From Alcaligenes faecalis (GTDB lineage Bacteria; Pseudomonadota; Gammaproteobacteria; Burkholderiales; Burkholderiaceae_B), in contig NZ_CP168006.1 of the NCBI RefSeq assembly GCF_041521385.1, positions 1,888,858-1,952,857 of the forward strand: DNA of 64,000 nucleotides. The letters run 5' to 3'. The notes below the pieces were generated by a model. That model saw only the letters and a list, made by a program, of their open reading frames with translations. It ran no database searches and was not told where the DNA came from. The stretch's first letter is position 1. Every line of letters begins with the position of its first letter. Positions 56,457 through 64,000 of the stretch are shown here, piece by piece. The position numbers and the translations under genes were made by a program.

Positions 56457-57656
56457 TCAATTCACCATATTGTTCAAGGTCGTACTAGGCACAGCCACCG
56501 ATACCACCAGACGCAGGAACTTCTGGAACTCAGCCGCTGGCGAGTTGGAAACATAGATCACGTCCTTGTCCTGAACCGGGAAGTTCTGGGTAACGAAGAA
56601 AGAAGCCGGGTCGCGCAGGTCGATCTCGTACACCACGGGTACGACGCCTTGCTTGTCCAGCAGAGGCGATTCAGCAGCGCCGTCCACCAGCGCGGCATCT
56701 TCAAAGCGGAAAACAAACACACCGCGAGCATCCGCGCGCGACGTATCCAGGCCACCAGAACGGGCCAGGGCCTGAACCAAAGAGATGCCTTTGGCTTCAA
56801 ACGGAATTTCTTCGTTCTTGCCGGTTGCACCCAAAATAGAGAAGCTCTGGTTCTGGTACAGCGCCGTGATCACATCGCCCGGCTTCAACATGATGTTCTG
56901 GTTGGGATTACGGATGATCGTATCCAAGGCCATTGTTGATGTGTTCTGCTCACGCGAGAGCTGAATGGCAATACTGTTGACCGCCTGTTTAACGCCACCA
57001 CCCGCAGCCAAGGCATCCAGCAAACGCTCGCCTTTCGGTGTCAAGGGCATCAAGGTGCTTTGATTGACCTCACCCACCACGGTTACGTTGGACGTGTTGT
57101 TCTGGATGACTCGCACCAGCACTTGAGGGTTATTGGCCTTACCTTGTAAACGCTTGGCAATGCTTTCTTCAATCTGTTGGGTATTGCGGCCCTGGACGGC
57201 AATACGGCCTGCAAAGGGCATGCTGATCATGCCGTCGGGCGTGACCATCTGCTGAGGGAAAGCAACAGCATTGGTCGTTGCTGCCGTTGCTTTGGGATCC
57301 AGCGAAATCGTGCCAAACAGCATGGCAGGCGGGGCTTCCCATACAGACACTTCCAGCACATCGCCAGGGCCAATCAGGTAATTGTTCGAGCCGGTGCTGG
57401 GAAACTGGGCTGCAAAGTCACCCATGCGTTTTTTAGCGGCCAATTTCTTGGTCAGCTCGTCTGTCACGTTGACCAGGGTGATGCCTTCTATACGGCCTTC
57501 ACGTCGTTCCTGTACTTGCTGTCGGCTGGGGCCATCGGCTGGCATCCAGTCCGGCATCGTGGCACATCCGGCCAGTACCGCAACCAGGGTGCTGGCCAGT
57601 ACGGGTCGTCCGATTGCTGCAATCTTGCTTACTGCTGTGTGTAGTAATTGAGCCAT
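56457..57656 (-). CDS. Outer-membrane polysaccharide export lipoprotein, Wza/CtrA/BexD type
   Basis: A 399-residue lipoprotein with signal and lipobox VAVLAGCA (Cys about residue 31). Mature blocks are YLIGPGDVLEVSVWEAP (PES domain), SMPFAGRIAVQGRNTQQIEE and a second SLBB-type region (RLLDALAAGGGVKQAV, DVITALYQNQ). The C-terminus ends in a helix (FLRLVVSVAVPSTTL) which in Wza-like proteins crosses the outer membrane. It should form the outer-membrane channel for the capsule, with KpsE and KpsMT. It is sometimes named kpsD or ctrA, and I leave the name open. Confidence 0.92.
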   Translation of the reverse strand: MAQLLHTAVSKIAAIGRPVLASTLVAVLAGCATMPDWMPADGPSRQQVQERREGRIEGITLVNVTDELTKKLAAKKRMGDFAAQFPSTGSNNYLIGPGDVLEVSVWEAPPAMLFGTISLDPKATAATTNAVAFPQQMVTPDGMISMPFAGRIAVQGRNTQQIEESIAKRLQGKANNPQVLVRVIQNNTSNVTVVGEVNQSTLMPLTPKGERLLDALAAGGGVKQAVNSIAIQLSREQNTSTMALDTIIRNPNQNIMLKPGDVITALYQNQSFSILGATGKNEEIPFEAKGISLVQALARSGGLDTSRADARGVFVFRFEDAALVDGAAESPLLDKQGVVPVVYEIDLRDPASFFVTQNFPVQDKDVIYVSNSPAAEFQKFLRLVVSVAVPSTTLNNMVN

Positions 57657-57658
57657 GC

Positions 57659-58999
57659 TTATTTCTTCATGAGCGTATGAACGGTTTCACACGCCAGGTC
57701 TATGTCATCCTGGCTATGCGTGGAAGACAGGAAAAAGCGCAAACGTGCTGCTTTTTCTTCTACCGCAGGATGGATAATGGGTTGCACATTCAAACCGGCA
57801 TCAAACAACTGGCCGGACAATTTGACTGCTTTAAGAGAACTGCCGGTAATCGCAGGAATGACGGCGTAGCCTTGGGCAAAGCCGGTATTGATTCCCAACG
57901 AGCGCATCGAATTCAGAAACTGACTGCCACGCTCTTGCAGGTTCTGTACACGCTCCGGCTCCCGACGCATGATCTGCAAGGCTTTGAGTGAAGCAGCCGC
58001 CAGCACGGGGGAAATACCCACGCTGTACACAAAACCGGAAGCAGCGTATTTAAGCAGCTCTACCAGCGCACGATTGCCTGCGATATAGCCGCCGCAACTT
58101 GCCAGGGTCTTGCTCAAGGTGCCCATCCAGATATCGACATCACGGCCTGCCACACCGAAATACTCGTGTGAACCACGGCCCGTTTTGCCCAGCACACCCA
58201 AAGCATGAGCTTCATCGACCATCAAAAACGCTTTATAACGCTGTTTTATGTCAATAAATGCGGGCAGATTCGGAATGTCGCCATCCATGCTGTACAAGCC
58301 TTCGACCACAATCAGTACACGCTCGAACTGGCCACGAATGTCAGCCAGAATGCGCTCCAGAGCGGCGCTGTCGTTGTGAGGGAAGGAACGGCGGGCGGCA
58401 CCCGATAACTGGATGCCTTGCAAAATACTGTTGTGGATCAGGCTATCGTGAATGACCAGATCCTTGGGGCCAAACAAGTAACCAATGGTGCTGACGTTGG
58501 TGGCGTGTCCACTGACAAAAACCACACAATCATCCACCTCGTAGTTCTGCGCCAGCTCTTCTTCCAGCTCACGCTGTACACGGCGCTCGCCCGCGACCAA
58601 ACGGCTGGCCGAGGCGGAGGTGCCGTACTGGTCCATCGCGGCTTTGGCGGCCGCATTCACTTCGGGGTGTGCAGACAGACCCAGATAATTGTAATTGGCA
58701 AAGTTCAGATAGTCGCGCCCGTCGATACGGGTGTGCGCGGCGGCGACACCGTCGTGGCTGCGGAAAAAGGGGTTACGCACGCCCATACGATCGGCCATGG
58801 CCTTGGGCACCAACATTTTCTCGTAACCGGGGTGGCGGTCAAAGCGGGTGTAGGACTCCGGAATATGGCTGGCCGCGCCCTGATGGCTTGCAGACTGCTC
58901 GGCCATGCGGCCATTGCTGGCCGCTTGCCCGGTTTTACGTCCCAGAATGCGCTGGATCAGTTGTGCTTTACTGCCTGGCGCCAGATCGTTCTTACTCAT
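57659..58999 (-). CDS. rkpG: AONS/KBL-family PLP acyltransferase, RkpG-like
   Basis: A 446-residue alpha-oxoamine-synthase-type enzyme. It has a 60-residue N-terminal extension, NYNYLGLSAHPEV, SGHATNVSTIGYLFG, MVDEAHALGVLGKTGRG and the PLP lysine in GTLSKTLASCGGYIAG. Relatives join an acyl thioester to an amino acid with loss of CO2. In Sinorhizobium rkp-1 the RkpG enzyme works with RkpA to make a capsule lipid. Its start overlaps the PKS-like gene by 8 bp and its end is 2 bp before the Wza-like gene (57656). No biotin genes are near, so a biotin role is unlikely. Confidence 0.82.
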   Translation of the reverse strand: MSKNDLAPGSKAQLIQRILGRKTGQAASNGRMAEQSASHQGAASHIPESYTRFDRHPGYEKMLVPKAMADRMGVRNPFFRSHDGVAAAHTRIDGRDYLNFANYNYLGLSAHPEVNAAAKAAMDQYGTSASASRLVAGERRVQRELEEELAQNYEVDDCVVFVSGHATNVSTIGYLFGPKDLVIHDSLIHNSILQGIQLSGAARRSFPHNDSAALERILADIRGQFERVLIVVEGLYSMDGDIPNLPAFIDIKQRYKAFLMVDEAHALGVLGKTGRGSHEYFGVAGRDVDIWMGTLSKTLASCGGYIAGNRALVELLKYAASGFVYSVGISPVLAAASLKALQIMRREPERVQNLQERGSQFLNSMRSLGINTGFAQGYAVIPAITGSSLKAVKLSGQLFDAGLNVQPIIHPAVEEKAARLRFFLSSTHSQDDIDLACETVHTLMKK

Positions 59000-61900
59000 T
59001 GATCAATGATGTTCCTGTTTCTGCCAATCGCTGTACATCTTGCGCCAAACCTTGCAAGTCCGCCTCGGACATATCGTCCCCGTGCTGACGCACCACATCG
59101 GCCACCAAATGCCCAGCATCCTGCTCTGCCGAGTCCTCGCTACCGGCCATCAACTTGTCCACAATGCGGGTCGCGACGTTCCACACGGTGGGAGAGTCAT
59201 TCAGAACCATGGCGGGCAACTGTACGCCAAAGCGTTGCTCCAAACCCAAGGCCAATTCCACCGCCATCAAGGAGTCCATGCCCAGATCATGCAAGGATCG
59301 CTGGGTTTCAATACGGTCTACTTCAGTACGCAAAATGTTCGCGACTTCTTGCGCCACCCACTCAGCCACCAATGTGTGAATTTGCTCGGGCGTTTTACCC
59401 GCGATCAAGGTATGAATATCCTGGCTGTCGCTACCAGAATCATGGTCCTTGCGAGCACGGTTCAAAATGGCAAAGCGTTCGCTCTGGGCCGAAGCCAGCA
59501 AACGGGCCAAGGCATTCCAATCGAAGTTGGCAACGATGGAGACTTCACCATTGACGGCCAATACGCGGTCCAGTTGATTCAGCGCCTGATCCGACTGCAA
59601 AGGTGCCTTGCCCAGACGTTTGCCCAGGCTGTCCTTAACGGTTTCATTGCGTGTCAGGTAACCTGCGTCGCCAATCGGCCCCCAGGCAATGCAAGAAGCC
59701 GCCAGACCCTGGTTCTGGCGCAAGCGCGTCAGACCTTCCAGACCCGCGTTGGCAGCCACATAGTTCGCCTGTCCAGGGTTACCAATAGAGGTCGTCACGG
59801 AGGAATACAGCACGAAGTGGGACAACTGCAAATCGTGAGTAGCCAGGTGCAGATTCCATGCACCCACCAACTTGGTTTGCAGCACCTTGTCCAGACTGTC
59901 CCGATCCATATTAGCGATCAGACGGTCATCAAACACGGCAGCAGCATGCAACACGCCGGTCAGTGGACTATCACCTGCCTGAATCTGGGCGACAAGGGCG
60001 TGCACTGCGACAGAATCAGTAACGTCACACGCCACGATTTGCACACGACAACCTTGTGCCTGGAACTGCTCCAACAGGTCTTGCGCACCAGGGGTATCAG
60101 CACCACGGCGACCCGCCAGGACCAGAGAGCGCACACCACGCTTGACCAACCATTGGGCTGAGGCCAAACCGAAACCAGACAAACCACCCGTTACCAACCA
60201 CGTACCCTGTGCGGACAGGTCGATAAGGTCAGCCGCTGGTTTTACGGGCAGGCGGGGCTGGGCATCTTGCAAGGACACCACCAGCTTGCCAATATGACGA
60301 GCCTGCTGCATGGCACGGAATGCATCCAGCACATGCTCGGCACTAAAACTACGGTAAGGCAGTGGGAACAGCGCGCTATCATGGAACAGCGCCATGACTT
60401 CCTTGAACAAACGTCCCGCCAAGGCTGGGCGCCCTGTCAGCAACTGGTCGGCATCAATGCCGAAATAGCTGATATTGCTCTTGAAGGGGCGCAAGCCAAT
60501 CGGCGTATTCTCGAAGAAGTCACGCTTGCCCAGCTCCAGAAAGCGGCCAAACGGACTCAACACATCCAGGCTGCGACGCATGGCTTCACCCGCCAGCGAG
60601 TTCAGCACCACGTCCACGCCTTCACCGCCCGTGGCATCCATCACGTCCTGGGCGAAGCTCAGACTACGCGAATCGAACACATGATCAGCGCCCAGCAAGG
60701 AGGCGAACACACGTTTCTCGTCCGTACCGGCGGTAGCATAAATCTCTGCGCCCAAATGGCGGGCCAACTGGATTGCGGCAATCCCTACGCCACCTGCCGC
60801 GCCATGTATCAGTACTTTTTCACCGGGCTGGATATGAGCCAGATGCGTCAGGGCGTAATACACCGTGAAGAACACGGTGGGAACCGTTGCAGCCGCTTCA
60901 AAACTCCAACCTTCGGGCATAGGGGCGACGGCATCCGCGCGTGTCACCACATGGCTGGCAAAGCAGGAAGAGCCAAAGCCCATCACGGGCTGGCCAACAG
61001 CCACATTGGCGACATCAGCGCCAACGCGTGTCACCACGCCCGAGAACTCCAGGCCCAGACTGGCACCGGCAAAGCCGTTTTCCACAGCTTCGTCCGGCAA
61101 CAAACCCATCAAATACATGACGTCACGGAAATTCAGACCCGCTGCCATGGTACGGACTTCAACCTGATCCGCAGCCAGACTCGGAGTTTGAGCAGCCTGC
61201 CATTCCAGATTACGCAACTGTCCGGGCACCTGGAAGTCCAACTTGAAGCGAGCATCCTGGCTTTGCCGAGCCGTCGCTGCCGCCGTAGCCTCTTCCAACA
61301 CCAAGGTATGGCGCGCGTCTTGGGACAAGACAATTTCTGTCGCACCATCTGGCCACAGTAGCTCGCGCTCCAGACGCTGAGCGATATTGCTGGCACTCAC
61401 ATCCCCGGCCAGATCAATCAAGGTGCAGGACAAGGCCGGCAGCTCGTTCATCACGACACGCCCAAAACCCCACAAGGCCGACTGGGCTGGATTCACCGCC
61501 CAATCCAATTCCTCTGCCATCGCCGGCAAGGCACCACCTTGCGTCACCAGAAACAGGCGACTTGCAGCGGTACGGGCGGACAAGTCTTGCGTCAAAGTCA
61601 GCAATTGCGCGCTGGTCTGGCTGGCAGCAGCAGCGGTGTCAGCCCAACCCAGCATCTGCACCACGTTCAGAGTGCTTTCATCAGCCAACGCGTCGGCACT
61701 CAGTGGCCAGGCTTGGGTGTTGACCGTCTGGCCAGCGGCTTCCAAACGGGCCTGCAAAGAATGGGCTTGCGTTTGGGACGCCTCGTCAAACACCAGCAGC
61801 CACTGTGCTGTAGTGGCCGTGTCTGGGTTGTGACCCTCCTGCTTTGTCGCGGCGCTGGCCAGAAGCAAGTAAGCCCCTTCACTCAATTCCTGGGCAGCAA

Positions 61901-64000
61901 GCTCTAGTGCAGTTTGAATCGGCTCAAAACCCGCTTGCTCCAAAGCCTTCTTCCAGCCTTCTGGCGATAACAAAGAGGAGGATTGCGACTCACCGGCGGC
62001 ATACCACCAGTTCTGATCCAAACCGGACAGAAAATCGGCATGCCAGTCAGGGTGGCACTCGGCCAAGAGCAAGACACCACCGCTTGCCAGCCATTGCTTG
62101 CTACGCATCAGGGCTGGCGGCACATGCACGGTACGGTGCAGGCTATGACGCAAAATCACGACATCAAACGGTGTATTGTCGTCCTGCTCCAGTCGCCACT
62201 CTTGCAGGTCAACACCGACCACCTGCACATTGGCCAAAGCATGATGTTGCGTCGCCTGACGTGCCTGCAAATCGGCATCCGGCAAGGCCAAGACATACTC
62301 AAACTGGTCCTCAGACAGACAAGCAGCCAGAGTCTTGGGCAAATCGCTTGGGCCTACGGCGATTTCCAGCACTCGCAATCGCTGGGAAGCGGGCAAGTTC
62401 GTAGCCAGCTCTCGCAACTGAGCTTCCAGTGCCAGACGTACACCCAGATACATGGGGTCATCGTCATACAGCACTTCAACCACCGGAGAACGGCGCAAGG
62501 AAGCCAGCAGTTCTTCGCCCGACAGCTCTCCACGCAACAAAGCGGGCAGTTGGCGGCCCACCGAACCAATCTGGGTCAGTTGTGGCAAGCTGCTCGGCGA
62601 GTCCTGCAAAATCATGCGCCACAAATCCTGGGCGGCAGGTATATCGGCCTGCTCCACCACACGCCAGCCTTCGCCATCTTGCAATAGATTTTCACCACGC
62701 AGCAGCTCGCTCATCCAGCGGACATACGGGCTATTCAATACTTCAGGGCTGAGTTCGGAAGGCTTTACGTCCTGGAAAGCCTCATAAACAAAGGACAGGC
62801 TCAAGGCATCCAGCAAGGGCAAGGTTTGCTGAAACCATGTTTCGCGTTCTTGCTGTTGATCAGCCAATGCTGCCCAGCCACGTTGCGCCAATTGTTCAGG
62901 CGAGAGCGTAACGGCGGCTCGCTCATCACAAGGATGAGGGCGCAGATACGGGGTAATTTGCCAGGTGGAGACCGCGTGGCGATCCTGGCGCAAGAAATGT
63001 GCCGCGCGGAAACGGCAAGCCTGGGCGCTGGCCAGCAAGCGGCCATCCGCACCATACAGCTCAAAATCCGCCAGTACTGAACGGGCACTGCTACGACGCA
63101 AATGTGCACGGAAATGCGTCACCTGCCCTTCAGTGGACAAGGTAAAGCGGCCCACTTTCACAGGTAGCAAAGCCACGCCTTGGCCTGCTTCAATATCGTG
63201 TGCGAAGAAATCCACCAAGGACTGATAGCACACGTCCATCAAGGCCGGGTGCAACAGATAGCCGTCTTGCTCCAGGCCGACGGGCATTTCCAGTTCCGCA
63301 TTCAGGTACGTATCTTGAACCTGCGAGGCTTTCAAACCCTGAAAAGCCGGGCCGTAATCCAGGCCCAGGGAATGCGCCAGACGGTAGTGGTGATCACGCT
63401 CAATCTGCAGTTCAGCCGAGGCCAAAGGCGAAAGCTCAGGCTTGGGCATGCGTTCATCCGAAGCCAGAATGCGACCACTAGCGTGTACCACCCACTCGTC
63501 CTGACTCAGGCGTTGGCGGCTCTTGATGTAGAAACTGCCATCACGCGGGTTCAGCACAAAACGCAGGCTGCGGGCATGCTCACCGTCAAAAACGAGCGGA
63601 GCCAAAATATCCAGCTCATCCACCAGGATCAGTGCGTCACCCAACCACTCACGGGCAGCAGCCAAGGCCATTTCCAGATAAGCAGCGCCGGGATACACCA
63701 TGGCCCCACCCACTTTGTGATCAGCCAGCCAAGGCAGAATCACCGGGTCCAGCACGTTTTCCCAGCTGATATCGCTATCGGGCAAGCGCCAGCCCAGCAA
63801 ATCATGCACACGACGGCGTTCGATAGAACGCATCCCTTCGGTACTGGTCTTGTACCAGTGACGCTCGCGCTGCCACGGATACACAGGCAACTCCACCGGC
63901 TGGCCAGGCACAGGGAAACGGGCTTTCAACTGCAACGGCAGCAGAGCCAAGGTATGCAGGGCCGTATCGACCAGACGCTGTGGGCCATCGTCATGCTTGC
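58992..64000 (-). CDS. rkpA: Type I polyketide/fatty-acid synthase, RkpA-like, 5' end beyond the window
   Basis: The frame is open to base 64000 with no stop, and the first visible start (TTG 63950) is not a true start, so about 1669 residues of a larger protein are seen. Domain order from the edge: the linker after an acyltransferase (VELPVYPWQRERHW), then DH (ADHKVGGAMVYPG; LHPALMD). A methyltransferase-like part follows (about 62.0-62.5 kb, motif LEIAVGPSDL degenerate), then ER (VLIHGAAGGVGIAAIQLA, about 60.3-61.2 kb), KR (GTWLVTGGLSGFG; GQANYVAAN) and ACP (DLGMDSLMAVEL). KS and AT should lie to the right of the window. A fully reducing module is expected to make a saturated chain for RkpG. 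Confidence 0.88.
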   Translation of the reverse strand, partial: KHDDGPQRLVDTALHTLALLPLQLKARFPVPGQPVELPVYPWQRERHWYKTSTEGMRSIERRRVHDLLGWRLPDSDISWENVLDPVILPWLADHKVGGAMVYPGAAYLEMALAAAREWLGDALILVDELDILAPLVFDGEHARSLRFVLNPRDGSFYIKSRQRLSQDEWVVHASGRILASDERMPKPELSPLASAELQIERDHHYRLAHSLGLDYGPAFQGLKASQVQDTYLNAELEMPVGLEQDGYLLHPALMDVCYQSLVDFFAHDIEAGQGVALLPVKVGRFTLSTEGQVTHFRAHLRRSSARSVLADFELYGADGRLLASAQACRFRAAHFLRQDRHAVSTWQITPYLRPHPCDERAAVTLSPEQLAQRGWAALADQQQERETWFQQTLPLLDALSLSFVYEAFQDVKPSELSPEVLNSPYVRWMSELLRGENLLQDGEGWRVVEQADIPAAQDLWRMILQDSPSSLPQLTQIGSVGRQLPALLRGELSGEELLASLRRSPVVEVLYDDDPMYLGVRLALEAQLRELATNLPASQRLRVLEIAVGPSDLPKTLAACLSEDQFEYVLALPDADLQARQATQHHALANVQVVGVDLQEWRLEQDDNTPFDVVILRHSLHRTVHVPPALMRSKQWLASGGVLLLAECHPDWHADFLSGLDQNWWYAAGESQSSSLLSPEGWKKALEQAGFEPIQTALELAAQELSEGAYLLLASAATKQEGHNPDTATTAQWLLVFDEASQTQAHSLQARLEAAGQTVNTQAWPLSADALADESTLNVVQMLGWADTAAAASQTSAQLLTLTQDLSARTAASRLFLVTQGGALPAMAEELDWAVNPAQSALWGFGRVVMNELPALSCTLIDLAGDVSASNIAQRLERELLWPDGATEIVLSQDARHTLVLEEATAAATARQSQDARFKLDFQVPGQLRNLEWQAAQTPSLAADQVEVRTMAAGLNFRDVMYLMGLLPDEAVENGFAGASLGLEFSGVVTRVGADVANVAVGQPVMGFGSSCFASHVVTRADAVAPMPEGWSFEAAATVPTVFFTVYYALTHLAHIQPGEKVLIHGAAGGVGIAAIQLARHLGAEIYATAGTDEKRVFASLLGADHVFDSRSLSFAQDVMDATGGEGVDVVLNSLAGEAMRRSLDVLSPFGRFLELGKRDFFENTPIGLRPFKSNISYFGIDADQLLTGRPALAGRLFKEVMALFHDSALFPLPYRSFSAEHVLDAFRAMQQARHIGKLVVSLQDAQPRLPVKPAADLIDLSAQGTWLVTGGLSGFGLASAQWLVKRGVRSLVLAGRRGADTPGAQDLLEQFQAQGCRVQIVACDVTDSVAVHALVAQIQAGDSPLTGVLHAAAVFDDRLIANMDRDSLDKVLQTKLVGAWNLHLATHDLQLSHFVLYSSVTTSIGNPGQANYVAANAGLEGLTRLRQNQGLAASCIAWGPIGDAGYLTRNETVKDSLGKRLGKAPLQSDQALNQLDRVLAVNGEVSIVANFDWNALARLLASAQSERFAILNRARKDHDSGSDSQDIHTLIAGKTPEQIHTLVAEWVAQEVANILRTEVDRIETQRSLHDLGMDSLMAVELALGLEQRFGVQLPAMVLNDSPTVWNVATRIVDKLMAGSEDSAEQDAGHLVADVVRQHGDDMSEADLQGLAQDVQRLAETGTSLINE

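Noticed and set aside
57659..58999. Biotin-synthesis role (BioF) for the AONS-like gene
   Set aside because: It has an N-terminal extension, overlaps the PKS-like gene and sits in a capsule locus; an RkpG-like role fits better.
63950..63952. TTG 63950 as the true start of the PKS-like gene
   Set aside because: The frame stays open to the window edge and the upstream text belongs to the post-acyltransferase linker, so the gene begins further right.

Overview
The window looks like a chromosomal segment of a betaproteobacterium of the family Alcaligenaceae, most likely Alcaligenes or a close relative. This is inferred from gene content: a Bug/TctC-type solute-binding protein, a FepA/BfeA-type catecholate receptor, a FauA/FpvA-like receptor, a nos cluster with nosR and nosX, and a Rkp/Kps-type capsule locus. 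Most genes have high-GC codon use; the toxin-antitoxin pair at 39.1-39.8 kb and parts of the capsule locus are visibly more AT-rich.

Layout. (1) 1-536: 3' end of an IS110-like transposase followed by a structured non-coding stretch that may be the end of the insertion sequence. (2) 0.5-5.7 kb, minus strand: a tightly overlapping operon behind a Fur box, encoding a periplasmic binding protein, permease, ATPase, small membrane protein and TonB-dependent receptor. (3) 5.7-7.3 kb, plus strand: a divergent Crp/Fnr regulator and a truncated globin fused to a DUF1971-like domain, with the same TGAC-N4-GTCA dyad in front of each. (4) 7.6-16.8 kb: a selenium island. It holds a selenocysteine-containing formate dehydrogenase N (UGA at 8166 followed by a SECIS hairpin), its beta and gamma subunits, the maturation protein FdhE, SelA, SelB and tRNA-Sec with its own promoter. 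(5) 16.9-20.0 kb, minus strand: Bug-type binding protein, GST-like protein, class II aldolase and XRE-cupin regulator. (6) 20.3-26.0 kb: two Fur-box-preceded siderophore receptors around a patatin-like protein. (7) 26.2-28.4 kb: selD and selU, the rest of the selenium pathway. (8) 28.5-37.4 kb: nosRZDFYLX for nitrous oxide reduction. (9) 37.5-39.0 kb: pgi. (10) 39.1-39.8 kb: a VapBC-like toxin-antitoxin pair. (11) 39.9-64.0 kb, all minus strand: a capsule locus combining KpsMTE/Wza-type export, UDP-ManNAcA synthesis (WecB, WecC), three glycosyltransferases, two tandem deacetylase-like proteins, a 1013-residue coiled-coil/methyltransferase-like protein, and RkpA/G/H/I-like lipid-anchor genes. 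The PKS-like rkpA gene runs off the right edge.

How the parts fit. Formate dehydrogenase feeds formate electrons to the quinone pool and depends on SelA, SelB, SelC and SelD, all in the window. NosZ offers N2O as terminal acceptor, so the segment is rich in low-oxygen respiration. Three Fur-box-preceded TonB receptor genes or operons serve iron-type uptake. The globin fusion and Fnr-like regulator suggest a nitric-oxide or oxygen response. No CRISPR array, rRNA or prophage was seen.
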